In this document: positions 16,264 through 24,179 of the stretch, one piece after another
How the letters are laid out: every line of letters starts with the position of its first letter
Position numbering within the stretch: the first letter of the stretch is position 1
From: JAIOTH01 sp964486685
GTDB taxonomy: Bacteria > Patescibacteriota > Patescibacteriia > UBA1558 > S5-K13
Length of the DNA stretch: 64,000 nucleotides
NCBI GenBank assembly: GCA_964486685.1
Contig: CAZAOE010000001.1
Span: forward strand, 42,597 to 106,596
Direction: 5' to 3'
The notes under the pieces: model-generated
The model's input: the letters and a program-made list of their open reading frames with translations, nothing else
Database searches by the model: none
What the model was told of the DNA's origin: nothing
Translations under genes and position numbers: made by a program

Positions 16264-17451
16264 ATGGTTAAGAAAAATAGAGAAATAAAACCAGATATTG
16301 AGACCTTTGCCAAAATTAAAGTAGTGGGGGTTGGTGGTTCGGGCGGTTCAGCTATCAACAGGATGGTTTCAAATAGAATAAGGGGAGTTGATTTTATTGC
16401 AATTAATACTGACGCCCAGGCTTTAAATACCTCTAAGGCTAAAGAAAATGTTCAGATTGGATTAGAAACTACTAAGGGTTTGGGGGCTGGTATGGATCCA
16501 GATATTGGCGCTAGATCGGCTGAAGAAAATATAGAAAATATTGAAAAGGTTTTAGATGGTTCAGATATGGTTTTTATTACTTGTGGTTTAGGTGGTGGTA
16601 CTGGAACAGGAGCAGCTCCTATTATTGCAGATATTGCTAAAAATCAAGATGCCTTAACAGTGGCAGTAGTAACAAGACCATTTAGTTTTGAAGGAGCCCA
16701 AAGAAAAAGCATTGCCGAAAGAGGATTAGCAGAATTAGAAAGTAGAGTAGATACTATAATTACCATTCCTAATGATAGAATTTTAAATATTATAGATAGA
16801 AAAACTTCACTATTAGATTCATTCAAAACAGTAGACGAGGTTTTGTATCAAGGTATTCAAGGAATATCAGAAATAATAACTGTTCCAGGTTTAGTTAATG
16901 TTGATTTTGCAGATGTTAAAGCCATTATGGTGGACGCTGGCTCAGCCTTAATGGGCATTGGCAAGGCCACTGGTGAGGATAGAGCCAAAAGGGCAGCTAA
17001 AGAAGCGATTGATAGCCCTTTGTTAGATGTTTCTATTGCTGGAGCTAAGGGAATATTATTTACGGTTACTGGTGGTAATGATTTAACTATGTATGAGGTC
17101 AATGAAATAGCAGAAATAATCACTGCTTCTGCTGATGGCAATGCTAAAATTATTTTTGGAACAGTTATTGACGAAAGTTTAAAAGGAGAAATTAAGGTCA
17201 TGGTTATTGCTACTGGATTTGAGAGTTTTAATCTTTCTGCTAAAGAGGTTAGAAAATCAAGCGCTATGCCCTACAGTCCTAATTCTTATATGAATAAAAC
17301 TCGAGTAGAACAAGTAGAAGATAAGGATGATGAAGACATAGTAAACGATGGTATAGAAGACGGAGAGGAAGATGAATATATAGAAGACGATTCTGATAAA
17401 GTTCAAAATGATTTAGACATCCCGGCCTTTATTCGTCGTAAGATGAAGTAG
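16264..17451 (+). CDS. ftsZ: Cell division GTPase FtsZ
   Basis: Tubulin homologue that forms the division ring. The tubulin signature 'GLGGGTGTGAAP' lies near residues 109-120, the N-terminal 'VVGVGGSGGSAINRM' binds the nucleotide, and 'NTDAQAL' is the T3 region. An acidic linker (about 345-380, rich in D and E) leads to the conserved C-terminal peptide 'DLDIPAFIRRKMK', which binds FtsA. At 395 residues all key elements are intact. Confidence 0.97.
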   Translation: MVKKNREIKPDIETFAKIKVVGVGGSGGSAINRMVSNRIRGVDFIAINTDAQALNTSKAKENVQIGLETTKGLGAGMDPDIGARSAEENIENIEKVLDGSDMVFITCGLGGGTGTGAAPIIADIAKNQDALTVAVVTRPFSFEGAQRKSIAERGLAELESRVDTIITIPNDRILNIIDRKTSLLDSFKTVDEVLYQGIQGISEIITVPGLVNVDFADVKAIMVDAGSALMGIGKATGEDRAKRAAKEAIDSPLLDVSIAGAKGILFTVTGGNDLTMYEVNEIAEIITASADGNAKIIFGTVIDESLKGEIKVMVIATGFESFNLSAKEVRKSSAMPYSPNSYMNKTRVEQVEDKDDEDIVNDGIEDGEEDEYIEDDSDKVQNDLDIPAFIRRKMK

Positions 17452-17462
17452 TAACTGAGTAG

Positions 17463-17511
17463 AAAGGTAAAAGGTGAAGGGTGAAAGTACTTTAAACTTT
17501 TACCTTTATAC
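17463..17511 (+). terminator. Hairpin after ftsZ
   Basis: AAAGGTAAAAG (17463-17473) pairs perfectly with CTTTTACCTTT (17497-17507), followed by TATACTTTATAC. It lies between ftsZ and nrdR. It could terminate ftsZ transcription, although the T tract is weak. Confidence 0.45.
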
Positions 17512-17525
17512 TTTATACTAACTAT

Positions 17526-17987
17526 ATGAAGTGTCCTATTTGTGGCAATGAAAATACCAAAGTTTTAGATTCTCGGGTCGCTAGCGATGGAATTACTGTT
17601 CGGCGACGCAGAGAATGTACAAAAAAACGTTGCGGTTTTCGTTTTTCCACGATTGAAGAAATAGAAATTTTGGACTTTATTATTATTAAAAGAGATGGCA
17701 GAAGAGAGGTTTATAATAAAGAAAAATTAAAAGAAGGCATTAAAAAGGCCTTAGAAAAAAGACCCTATTCAGAAGAAGATTTTGCTCAATTAATTAGAGA
17801 TATAGAAATGGATATTCAAAAAATTAGAAAGAATGAAGTAGAATCTTCTGTAGTAGGAGATATAGTAATGAAACATTTGAAAAAATTTGATAAAATCGCT
17901 TATATTCGCTATGCTTCAGTTTATCGTTCTTTTGAAGACGTTCAAACCTTTGAAAAAGAATTAAAAATTTTAAAAAATGGTAAATAA
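17526..17987 (+). CDS. nrdR: Transcriptional repressor NrdR
   Basis: Zinc-ribbon plus ATP-cone repressor of ribonucleotide reductase genes. The ribbon is 'CPICGNENTKVLDSR' with 'RRRRECTKKRCGFRF'; the second cysteine pair is spaced by four residues (C-TKKR-C) rather than the usual two. The ATP cone ('IIKRDGRREVYNKEKL' onward) fills residues 50-140. No ribonucleotide reductase gene is in the window, so its targets are elsewhere. Confidence 0.93.
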   Translation: MKCPICGNENTKVLDSRVASDGITVRRRRECTKKRCGFRFSTIEEIEILDFIIIKRDGRREVYNKEKLKEGIKKALEKRPYSEEDFAQLIRDIEMDIQKIRKNEVESSVVGDIVMKHLKKFDKIAYIRYASVYRSFEDVQTFEKELKILKNGK

Positions 17988-18140
17988 ATCCCCACACCTA
18001 TAATTGAAAAATTATAGTATAAGGGAAAATATATTTAAAATTTAAATATCAAACCCAATTTATTAAACCTAATTTACCCCCCACCTTTTAAGAAAGCAAA
18101 AAGGTGAGGGATGAAAAAATAATTAGGTGTGGAGATAAGT
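17987..18140. repeat. Nested palindromic elements
   Basis: Outer arms AATCCCCACACCTA (17987-18000) and TTAGGTGTGGAGAT (about 18123-18136) enclose a complete smaller palindrome: TTTACCCCCCACCTTTT (about 18073-18089) with AAAAGGTGAGGG (about 18099-18110). The gap between nrdR and the next gene consists almost wholly of this structure. The arrangement looks like one element inserted in another. Confidence 0.65.
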
Positions 18141-18144
18141 TATC

Positions 18145-18468
18145 ATGGAAAATAAAATCAAAAATAATTTAAAACCAGTTCTTAAGAAAGATAATTTTTC
18201 AGAATTTAAGAAACTTTTAGAAGAAAATTTAGTTTTAAATAGGGCTATTTATGAAAGTTCTAAAAAGACCGAAAAATATATCCATTTTGTAAAGATACTT
18301 AATATTATTAAATTTATTTTAATATTTTTACCCATTATTTTAGGAATACTATATTTAATACCCTTTTTAGGTGAATTTATAGATATGTATAAAGGATTTT
18401 TTAATGATGTTTCTGGTCAAGCGGGAATTTTAGAAAATATTAAAGAAGTACAAAATTTAACTAATTAA
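18145..18468 (+). CDS. Small membrane protein of unknown function (107 aa)
   Basis: No family recognised. About 50 charged residues precede one long hydrophobic stretch (about 50-76, 'ILNIIKFILIFLPIILGILY'), followed by a short C-terminal tail. It starts with ATG 5 bases after a nested palindrome and ends close to a hairpin at 18489. Codon use looks coding and there is no competing frame. Confidence 0.6.
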   Translation: MENKIKNNLKPVLKKDNFSEFKKLLEENLVLNRAIYESSKKTEKYIHFVKILNIIKFILIFLPIILGILYLIPFLGEFIDMYKGFFNDVSGQAGILENIKEVQNLTN

Positions 18469-18488
18469 AATTTTTGAAGATGTTTTTT

Positions 18489-18514
18489 TCTACCTTTTTC
18501 TAGAAAAAGGTAGA
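18489..18514 (+). terminator. Perfect hairpin TCTACCTTTTT/AAAAAGGTAGA
   Basis: A 26-base perfect palindrome (TCTACCTTTTTCT and its complement). The same 26 bases occur at 37682-37707, in both cases next to the MITE-like element. It may serve as a terminator for the small membrane protein, but its repetition suggests that it travels with the element. Confidence 0.6.
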
Positions 18515-18525
18515 ACTAAAAAGTC

Positions 18526-18675
18526 GCGAACTGTACAAAAATTTAGATAATTTAATCATTCGTCATCCTAAAACTTTGAAACTCGTCGTTTCATTATCAT
18601 TCCACTCCTCAAACAAGTCAAAGTTTTTTAACGGATGCCTCATTCAAATTATAGTTAAATTTTTGTAATGTTCGC
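18526..18675. mobile_element. MITE-like element, copy 1 (150 bp)
   Basis: Terminal inverted repeats of about 28 bp: GCGAACTGTACAAAAATTTA at 18526 and the complement of GCGAACATTACAAAAATTTA ending at 18675, continuing into TAATTT. There is no coding capacity. The flank AAAAAGTC is shared with the copy at 37502-37627 on the opposite strand, and both copies sit next to the TCTACCTTTTT hairpin. This makes it a short non-autonomous element of unknown transposase. Confidence 0.65.
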
Positions 18676-18723
18676 AGAAACTATAATTAAATATAATAGC
18701 AATAATTAGTCGGTATAATAGAA

Positions 18724-18746
18724 ACAACCAGCCTTTGGCTGGTTGT
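18724..18746. terminator. Hairpin ACAACCAGCC-TTT-GGCTGGTTGT
   Basis: A perfect 10-bp stem with a 3-base loop, 60-140 bases downstream of the minus-strand Ltp gene and its tail frame. No T tract is present on either side, so its role as a terminator is uncertain. Confidence 0.4.
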
Positions 18747-18803
18747 AATTCATAATAACTTTTTATATGAGTTCATTGGGATTGGAGTAGTGGATATGAA
18801 GTT

Positions 18804-18890
18804 TTAAAATTTATAGTCATAAACAGTAAAAGTATAGGTACCTATAGTATTGGCTTGAATAAAATATTCACCACTGCTGACTGTTATAGA
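18804..18890 (-). other. Coding-like 3' frame behind the Ltp gene
   Basis: On the minus strand, a frame shifted relative to the Ltp gene runs from about 18890 to a TAA at 18804-18806. It would encode 'GWSITVSSGEYFIQ' followed by 'YTFTVYDYKF', a beta-strand-like C-terminus. It could be the tail of a longer protein cut by a single-base frameshift at the end of the Ltp gene, or chance. The Ltp gene's own end ('YGANAVGL') looks natural, which argues for an unrelated remnant. Confidence 0.3.
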
Positions 18891-19591
18891 CCAACCGCAT
18901 TAGCTCCATACTCTGCTTGTGCTTGTGTAAATTTCTCATACAGTAACTGTTCAATCAACCCGCCACGCGAAAATGCTGAATATTCCATATATGATTGGGC
19001 TTTCTTAACTGCTTGTTCATTCCAGTTAGCACCACAATTATCTGCACCATAAACGGCATCAGCGTGTGAAAATTGTTCGTACTCTAATTGATCAACTAGT
19101 CCACCATAGGAAAATGCTGAGTATCCTAAATAAGTTTTTGCTTTAGCAACTGCATTTTTTTGACTAACCGTTTCACTTGATGTCGGTTCTGGTTCCGGTG
19201 TTGGGGTCGGAGCTGGAGTTAATTCTGGCTCCGGCTCTGGTATTGGAGTTGGTTCTGGTTCAGGTTGAACTTCTGTAATTACTGGTTCATTCGGCTGTTC
19301 TTCGACTAACTGCTCATTATTTTGATTATCTTCTATTGTTTTCTCGCTGTTATTTATAATTGGTTCTTGTTGGTTTTCTATATTACCTATATCTTGATTT
19401 GATAATTGTGGAGTATCTGCGACACCACCGCATATTATAAGAAACAATACTGTAAAACTACCAAAAGTTAATAGAATCTTTTTTCTATTCGGTTCTTTCT
19501 TAAAAAACTTTGATAATGATTTTGGTTTTACTAAACCAACTATCAATAACAGAAAACATGCTAAGGATAGTAAAAAAAATAAAACATCCAT
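18884..19591 (-). CDS. Ltp-repeat surface protein (235 aa)
   Basis: Two hydrophobic segments at the N-terminus (about 3-22 and 38-56, the second ending 'LFLIICGG'; not a canonical lipobox) are followed by a Gln/Asn-rich stretch and a Pro-Glu-Thr spacer (about 95-140). Two Ltp repeats close the protein: 'AVAKAKTYLGYSAFSYGGL' and 'AVKKAQSYMEYSAFSRGGL', each ending in 'YGA'. The family is named after the superinfection-exclusion lipoprotein of a Streptococcus thermophilus phage and is widespread in Firmicutes surface proteins. In a CPR cell it may be a surface or anti-phage protein; that is inference. Confidence 0.75.
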   Translation of the reverse strand: MDVLFFLLSLACFLLLIVGLVKPKSLSKFFKKEPNRKKILLTFGSFTVLFLIICGGVADTPQLSNQDIGNIENQQEPIINNSEKTIEDNQNNEQLVEEQPNEPVITEVQPEPEPTPIPEPEPELTPAPTPTPEPEPTSSETVSQKNAVAKAKTYLGYSAFSYGGLVDQLEYEQFSHADAVYGADNCGANWNEQAVKKAQSYMEYSAFSRGGLIEQLLYEKFTQAQAEYGANAVGL

Positions 19592-19621
19592 TTTTTTATT
19601 AATTAATTATTATATCTAAGC

Positions 19622-20374
19622 TTATATTATTTGATTATTATCTTCAATAAATATCTTTTTTTCGGTCGTTTTTTTCTTTATGATGTTCAATGGCATTTTT
19701 GGTTTTATAGAATCAATTTTAGTTGTAATGATTTTATTTATTGAATCCAGAATATCATCATCGCCAAATAATAATCCCGTATTCTTTTTCAATATCCTCT
19801 TAAGAAACCTTACTATCTCTATTGAATAGAAGTTTTTGCTTAGATCAGTTGGCTCCAGAGCACTAAACCTTTTCCAAAATTTATCAAGTTCATTTTTGAT
19901 AACCGCTTTTTTTGTAAGATAAACCAGAAATTCAACAGACTTCTTTAACTCTTTTAAATCCATTAAATTAAAATTAAAGATCCTTTTATTGTCTATTGGT
20001 TTAGCAAAAATAACCTTATGTAATTGAATTTGTCTTCCATTTGTGAGTAAAACCCAATCTATACCTTCGTTAGCTGCATAATTAAGAGCCTGCCTTAAAT
20101 GATTTTCCGTTAAATCTATTTGTATTGCTTTTACTTCTACAACAAAATGTTTCTTTTTTGCTAGTTGAATAACATAATCTGCATACTCTCCCTTTATTCT
20201 ATATTCAGTTCTTATTTCTTCTAACTCTACATACCCCAAAACATCAATCAGAAAATTATTTACCATTAAACGTGTTGCAGATTCATCTAATTCTGCATAC
20301 TGTTCCCTTAAATATCTTTTTTTGTAATCGTTTAATTTTTTATATAATTTACTTTTTTCTTTTTCTAAATACAT
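19622..20374 (-). CDS. Orphan HsdR-N-terminal-like (PD-(D/E)xK) protein, 250 aa
   Basis: Resembles the 'type I restriction enzyme R protein N-terminus' family (HSDR_N_2). The nuclease core is visible as D66 in 'GEYADYVIQ' and E80-x-K82 in 'HFVVEVKAI', the D...ExK signature, preceded by 'YRIKGE' and followed by 'RQALNYAANEGIDWVLLTNG'. No helicase domain and no HsdM or HsdS genes are nearby. Possible roles are a stand-alone nuclease in defence or DNA repair, or a DNA-binding relic. It is 30 bases downstream of the Ltp gene in the same direction and probably co-transcribed. Confidence 0.7.
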   Translation of the reverse strand: MYLEKEKSKLYKKLNDYKKRYLREQYAELDESATRLMVNNFLIDVLGYVELEEIRTEYRIKGEYADYVIQLAKKKHFVVEVKAIQIDLTENHLRQALNYAANEGIDWVLLTNGRQIQLHKVIFAKPIDNKRIFNFNLMDLKELKKSVEFLVYLTKKAVIKNELDKFWKRFSALEPTDLSKNFYSIEIVRFLKRILKKNTGLLFGDDDILDSINKIITTKIDSIKPKMPLNIIKKKTTEKKIFIEDNNQII

Positions 20375-20429
20375 AATTTTTTGATTATTAATTAAATAAA
20401 AAACTATTAGTTATTGGGAAATTAAAAAA

Positions 20430-20586
20430 GGTTTCCCAAACCAGCTGACAAGTCCTTGCGAAAATGCCACTACACCCTTTCGAGCATAGACCTATCCTAC
20501 AAGTACTGGTTGGAAAACCATTTTTATGTAGGATAGGATTTTTAACCATACCTTATGAAAACATAGGGGTTAGGTCAATCTAATCG
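20430..20586 (+). other. Structured intergenic region with competing hairpins
   Basis: Stem A pairs GGTTTCCCAAACCAG (20430-20444) with CTGGTTGGAAAACC (20506-20519). Stem B pairs CCTATCCTACA (20491-20501) with TGTAGGATAGG (20527-20537) and is followed by ATTTTT, like a terminator. GACCTATCC (20489-20497) can alternatively pair with GGTTAGGTC (20578-20586). The stems overlap, so they are mutually exclusive on one RNA. It is less AT-rich than its surroundings. No tRNA, RNase P, SRP or tmRNA motif was recognised. It may be a non-coding RNA or attenuator upstream of the Clp gene pair. Confidence 0.4.
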
Positions 20587-20906
20587 TTATTTTAATATTA
20601 ACTCAAAAAATTTTAAAAGTAAAATAAATATATGCCCCTTTTTCCTAACTAGGAGGAGAAGGGGGTTGGTTTACTAAAAGCGAAATTTATGCGAAAATAT
20701 ATATATAATAAGTTTTTAATTTTCAATTTTTTAATTATCAATCCTAAAGACGTTAGGCACCTTTCAGATATTAAACGTTTTTCCAAATTTTATTATTTAC
20801 TTAGGTTGTATAATTTAAAAAAAGATTAGAGTTATAATTAAGGACTGGGGGACAGAGAGGTTAATTGGTAATTTGAAATTGTAAATTTTTATTTTTAAAT
20901 TTAGAT
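20587..20906. other. Intergenic stretch before the Clp operon
   Basis: No gene seen. It holds a GC-rich imperfect hairpin at about 20635-20675 (GCCCCTTTTTCCT with AGGAGGAGAAGGGGG), relatives of the AT-rich 'AATTTTCAATT' repeats at about 20715-20745 and 20867-20900, and a possible TATAAT at about 20810. The promoter for the following gene pair is probably here. Confidence 0.4.
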
Positions 20907-21290
20907 ATGAAAGTTAAAGATTTTTGGATGAATGTATTTAAAATTATCTTTATAGATATAATTTGGGAAGTTTTTTATTTACCTTTTTGGTGGTATTCCC
21001 TTGGATTCTATAGGGTTATTGTTTTTTTTATTAAAACAATAAAAAGGGAATGGTATAATTTGGGAATGGGCATACATTTTAAATTTTTATTTAAACCCAT
21101 GTATGCTCAGAGAGATTTTGCCGGAAGATTAATCAGCTTTTTTGCTCGAATAATACAATTAATTTTTAAATTGATTGTATTTTTAATAATATTTTTTATA
21201 TTTTTAATTTTTTTAATATTGTGGATTCTTTTGCCGGCCATTATTGTTTGGCAAATATATATAAATTTCAATTTTATCATAAATGTTTAA
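20907..21290 (+). CDS. Small multi-helix membrane protein linked to Clp ATPase (127 aa)
   Basis: No known family. Aromatic- and Ile-rich, with an N-terminal membrane-associated region (about 8-45) and a very hydrophobic C-terminal helix pair (about 80-125). The stop overlaps the start of the Clp gene by 8 bases, so the two are translationally coupled. A partner or anchor of the membrane-bound Clp ATPase is inferred from this coupling alone. Confidence 0.65.
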   Translation: MKVKDFWMNVFKIIFIDIIWEVFYLPFWWYSLGFYRVIVFFIKTIKREWYNLGMGIHFKFLFKPMYAQRDFAGRLISFFARIIQLIFKLIVFLIIFFIFLIFLILWILLPAIIVWQIYINFNFIINV

Positions 21291-23973
21291 CGAACAAAGA
21301 GTAAAAATTATTAGGTGTGATGAATGCGATGGTCAAAATAATTGTCCATATTGTTTGAGTCATCAAAATTATATTCTTTTAGGAAAATATCTCATTTATT
21401 GGAATAAGTATTATAATGATTTAAGCATTTCCATAGATAAAACTAATAAATTTATTAAAATATTTGTTAATACAATTTTATTTTTAATTGCTATTATTGG
21501 TTTTGCGGCTCTAGGGTATCATATTTATTTGTTAATAATTAATTCGGCAGATTTATTATTTTTAGGTAATTGGCAGGGAAAATATTTGTTTGTTTTTTGG
21601 TTGAGTTTAATTTTTGATATGTTTTTATTTTATAGAATCCAAAGAAATTTTGGCTATTTAGAAAAAGTAGTAGGTCCTCATAATTTAATCTCAGCTGAAC
21701 ATATTATTGTTTCTAAAAAGTTTAAAGAAAAAAATATATATGACGCCCTATCTAAAACTTCTCGAAAAATTATCATTGATTCTTGGTTTATTGCTAAAAA
21801 GAATAGGCATATTTTAATTAGTCCTTTAGATTTGCTTTTATCTGTTTTAAATAACTCAGAAATAATTTTAATTCTAAATCGCTTGGGCATAGATAAAAGA
21901 ATTTTTAAAGAAAAAATAAAAAGATTAATGGAAACCACCCAATTAAGTTATGACAACTTAGATAATTTAGAAATAATTATGTTTAATAGCTATTGGTTTG
22001 CTAATCAATCTAGGTCAGAATATATCAGAGTTAGTGATATTTTAAAAGCCTTAATTTGTGTTAATGAATATGTAATAGATTTATTTTTAGATTCTGGTGT
22101 TGGTTATGAACAAGTAATGAATGTTTTGATGTGGATTAAACTAGGGGATGAATTAAGAGATAGATATAAAAGATACAAGTCCCGTTCTTTGTTTAGGCCT
22201 AAAGGAAGTATGAATAGAGCCATGACAGCTATTGCCACTCCCTTTCTAGATCATTTTAGTAGAGATTTAACTTCTTTAGCTCAGCGTGGATATTTAGAAT
22301 TAAGCGTGGCCAGAGAGGAAAAAATTGAAGAAATATATAGAATTGTACAAACTAGTAGTAGCTTTGTTTTGGTTGGTTTACCGGGTATAGGTAAGGACAA
22401 TATAGTTGATGGTTTGGCCAATAGAATGGCGGCCGAAGAGGTTCCAGATAATTTAAGAGATAAACGTTTAGTTTCCTTATCACTCTCTAGATTAGTTTCC
22501 GAATCTTCGGCCTCAGGCAAAATTGAAAAAAATTTAATTAGAATTGTTAATGAAATTGTTCGGGCCGGCAACATTATATTAGTTATAGAAGATATTCACA
22601 ATATAGTTGGCGTGACATCTATTGGCACAGAAAATATTGATTTATCAGAGGTTTTATCAGATTTAATTACTAAATATAATATCACAGTAATCGGCACTAC
22701 TAATCCTAGAGATTATACTAAATATTTAGAAAATAATCCTTTGGCCAGTAATTTATTAAAAATAGAGATACTTGAGCCAGATTTTAATCAGACCGTTCAA
22801 ATATTAGAGGCCAAAACTTTTGCAGTGGAATATAAATATAAAGTTTATTTTTCATATCAGGCCCTGGAAAAAATTGTGAAATTAACTAGTAATTATATCC
22901 ATGACCAATACCAGCCTATTAAGTCCATTAAAATTTTAGAGGAAGTAGCAGTAATGGTTAAGGAAAAGAAGGGGGCAAATCATTTAGTTACCAAAGAAGA
23001 TATAGCTAAACTTATTTCGGATAAGATTCATATGCCCTTGACCGAAATTAAGGCCTCAGAATCAGAAAAATTAATGCATTTAGAAGAGCTTATTCACCAG
23101 AGAATCATTGGACAGGATGAGGCAGTAATTATGGTTGCTTCAGCATTAAGAAGAGCCAGAACCGAATTAAGAGATCAAGACAAACCTATAACTAATTTAT
23201 TGTTTTTGGGACCCACTGGTGTAGGTAAGACAGAATTAGCTAAAACCGTAGCAGAAATATTTTTTAATAGTGAAGATAATATGATTAGATTAGATATGTC
23301 TGAATATCAAGAAAAATCTAGTTTATCTCGATTAATAGGAGCAGAAGGAAGCAATGAGGGAGGAGTTTTAACAGAGGCAATTAGAAAAAGACCATTTTCT
23401 TTATTGCTTTTAGATGAAATAGAAAAGGCCCACCCAGATATATTAAATGTATTTTTACAAGTTATGGATGATGGAAGATTAACGGATTCCAGCGGTAGGA
23501 CGGTTGATTTTTCTAATTGTATAATTATAGCCACTTCTAATGCTGCTGCTTTTTATTTGCAAGACAAAATAAGAGAGGGAGTTGCTTTAGAAAAAATTAA
23601 AGAAGATTTATTGCAAACAGAATTAAGACCTTATTTTAAACCAGAATTTTTAAATCGTTTTAATGGTATTGTTTTATTTAGGCCATTAATGCCTAAAGAA
23701 ATAGAAAAGATTACTTCTTTAATGCTTAGAAAAGTAGCGAAAAGATTAGAAGATAAAGGTATTGATTTTAGGGCTTCAGATTTAGCTATTAAAGAGTTGG
23801 CCAGCATTGGTTTTTCCAAAGATTTTGGAGCCCGACCATTATCCAGAACCATTCAACAAAGAGTTGATGATGCCTTGGCAGATTTTTTATTAACTGGTAA
23901 GATTGGTCGCAGAGATAAGGTTATTTTAGAAAAAGGAGGCGAAATACGCATAGAAAAGGCTCGGAAGCTTTGA
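21283..23973 (+). CDS. Membrane-anchored Clp-type double AAA+ ATPase (896 aa)
   Basis: ClpC/ClpB-like unfoldase with an added N-terminus: a possible zinc knuckle C12-x2-C15-x5-C21-x2-C24, then two membrane helices (about 58-86 and 100-120). A Clp N-domain-like region follows (about 130-290). The first AAA+ domain has an aberrant Walker A 'GLPGIGKDN' (about 365-373, Asp in place of Thr/Ser) and Walker B 'ILVIEDIHN' with the acidic pair swapped. The second is canonical: 'GPTGVGKTE' (about 643), 'LLLLDEIEKAH' (about 708) and a C-terminal D2-small domain. I see no I/V-G-F/L loop for ClpP docking before 'FKPEFLNRF'. It probably acts as a membrane-tethered unfoldase or disaggregase. Confidence 0.85.
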   Translation: MFNEQRVKIIRCDECDGQNNCPYCLSHQNYILLGKYLIYWNKYYNDLSISIDKTNKFIKIFVNTILFLIAIIGFAALGYHIYLLIINSADLLFLGNWQGKYLFVFWLSLIFDMFLFYRIQRNFGYLEKVVGPHNLISAEHIIVSKKFKEKNIYDALSKTSRKIIIDSWFIAKKNRHILISPLDLLLSVLNNSEIILILNRLGIDKRIFKEKIKRLMETTQLSYDNLDNLEIIMFNSYWFANQSRSEYIRVSDILKALICVNEYVIDLFLDSGVGYEQVMNVLMWIKLGDELRDRYKRYKSRSLFRPKGSMNRAMTAIATPFLDHFSRDLTSLAQRGYLELSVAREEKIEEIYRIVQTSSSFVLVGLPGIGKDNIVDGLANRMAAEEVPDNLRDKRLVSLSLSRLVSESSASGKIEKNLIRIVNEIVRAGNIILVIEDIHNIVGVTSIGTENIDLSEVLSDLITKYNITVIGTTNPRDYTKYLENNPLASNLLKIEILEPDFNQTVQILEAKTFAVEYKYKVYFSYQALEKIVKLTSNYIHDQYQPIKSIKILEEVAVMVKEKKGANHLVTKEDIAKLISDKIHMPLTEIKASESEKLMHLEELIHQRIIGQDEAVIMVASALRRARTELRDQDKPITNLLFLGPTGVGKTELAKTVAEIFFNSEDNMIRLDMSEYQEKSSLSRLIGAEGSNEGGVLTEAIRKRPFSLLLLDEIEKAHPDILNVFLQVMDDGRLTDSSGRTVDFSNCIIIATSNAAAFYLQDKIREGVALEKIKEDLLQTELRPYFKPEFLNRFNGIVLFRPLMPKEIEKITSLMLRKVAKRLEDKGIDFRASDLAIKELASIGFSKDFGARPLSRTIQQRVDDALADFLLTGKIGRRDKVILEKGGEIRIEKARKL

Positions 23974-24024
23974 TATTTTGGTAGAAATAAAATTATTAAG
24001 TTATTTTAATAATATGGGATTATC

Positions 24025-24174
24025 AATTACCAATTATCAATTTTCAATTCTCATTTAATTTTCAATAATTAAATTTACAATAGTTTTTATGAAATAAATA
24101 GCTTAGCAAAAATTGATTATTGTAATATTGGTTATTAAATGAAAATTTAAAATTTCAAATTGAAAATTAAATAA
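24025..24174. repeat. AT-rich inverted repeat (AATTACCAATTATCAATTTT family)
   Basis: Left arm (about 24025-24081) and right arm (about 24118-24174) are long, imperfect complements built of AATTACCAATT, TCAATTTTCAATT, CATTTAATTTTCAA and their reverse complements. A similar arrangement is at about 57121-57349. No gene fits here. Confidence 0.55.
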
Positions 24175-24179
24175 TATAT

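Noticed and set aside
18855..19052. 65-codon plus-strand frame opposite the Ltp gene
   Set aside because: Antisense shadow of the Ltp repeats, which match a known family on the minus strand.
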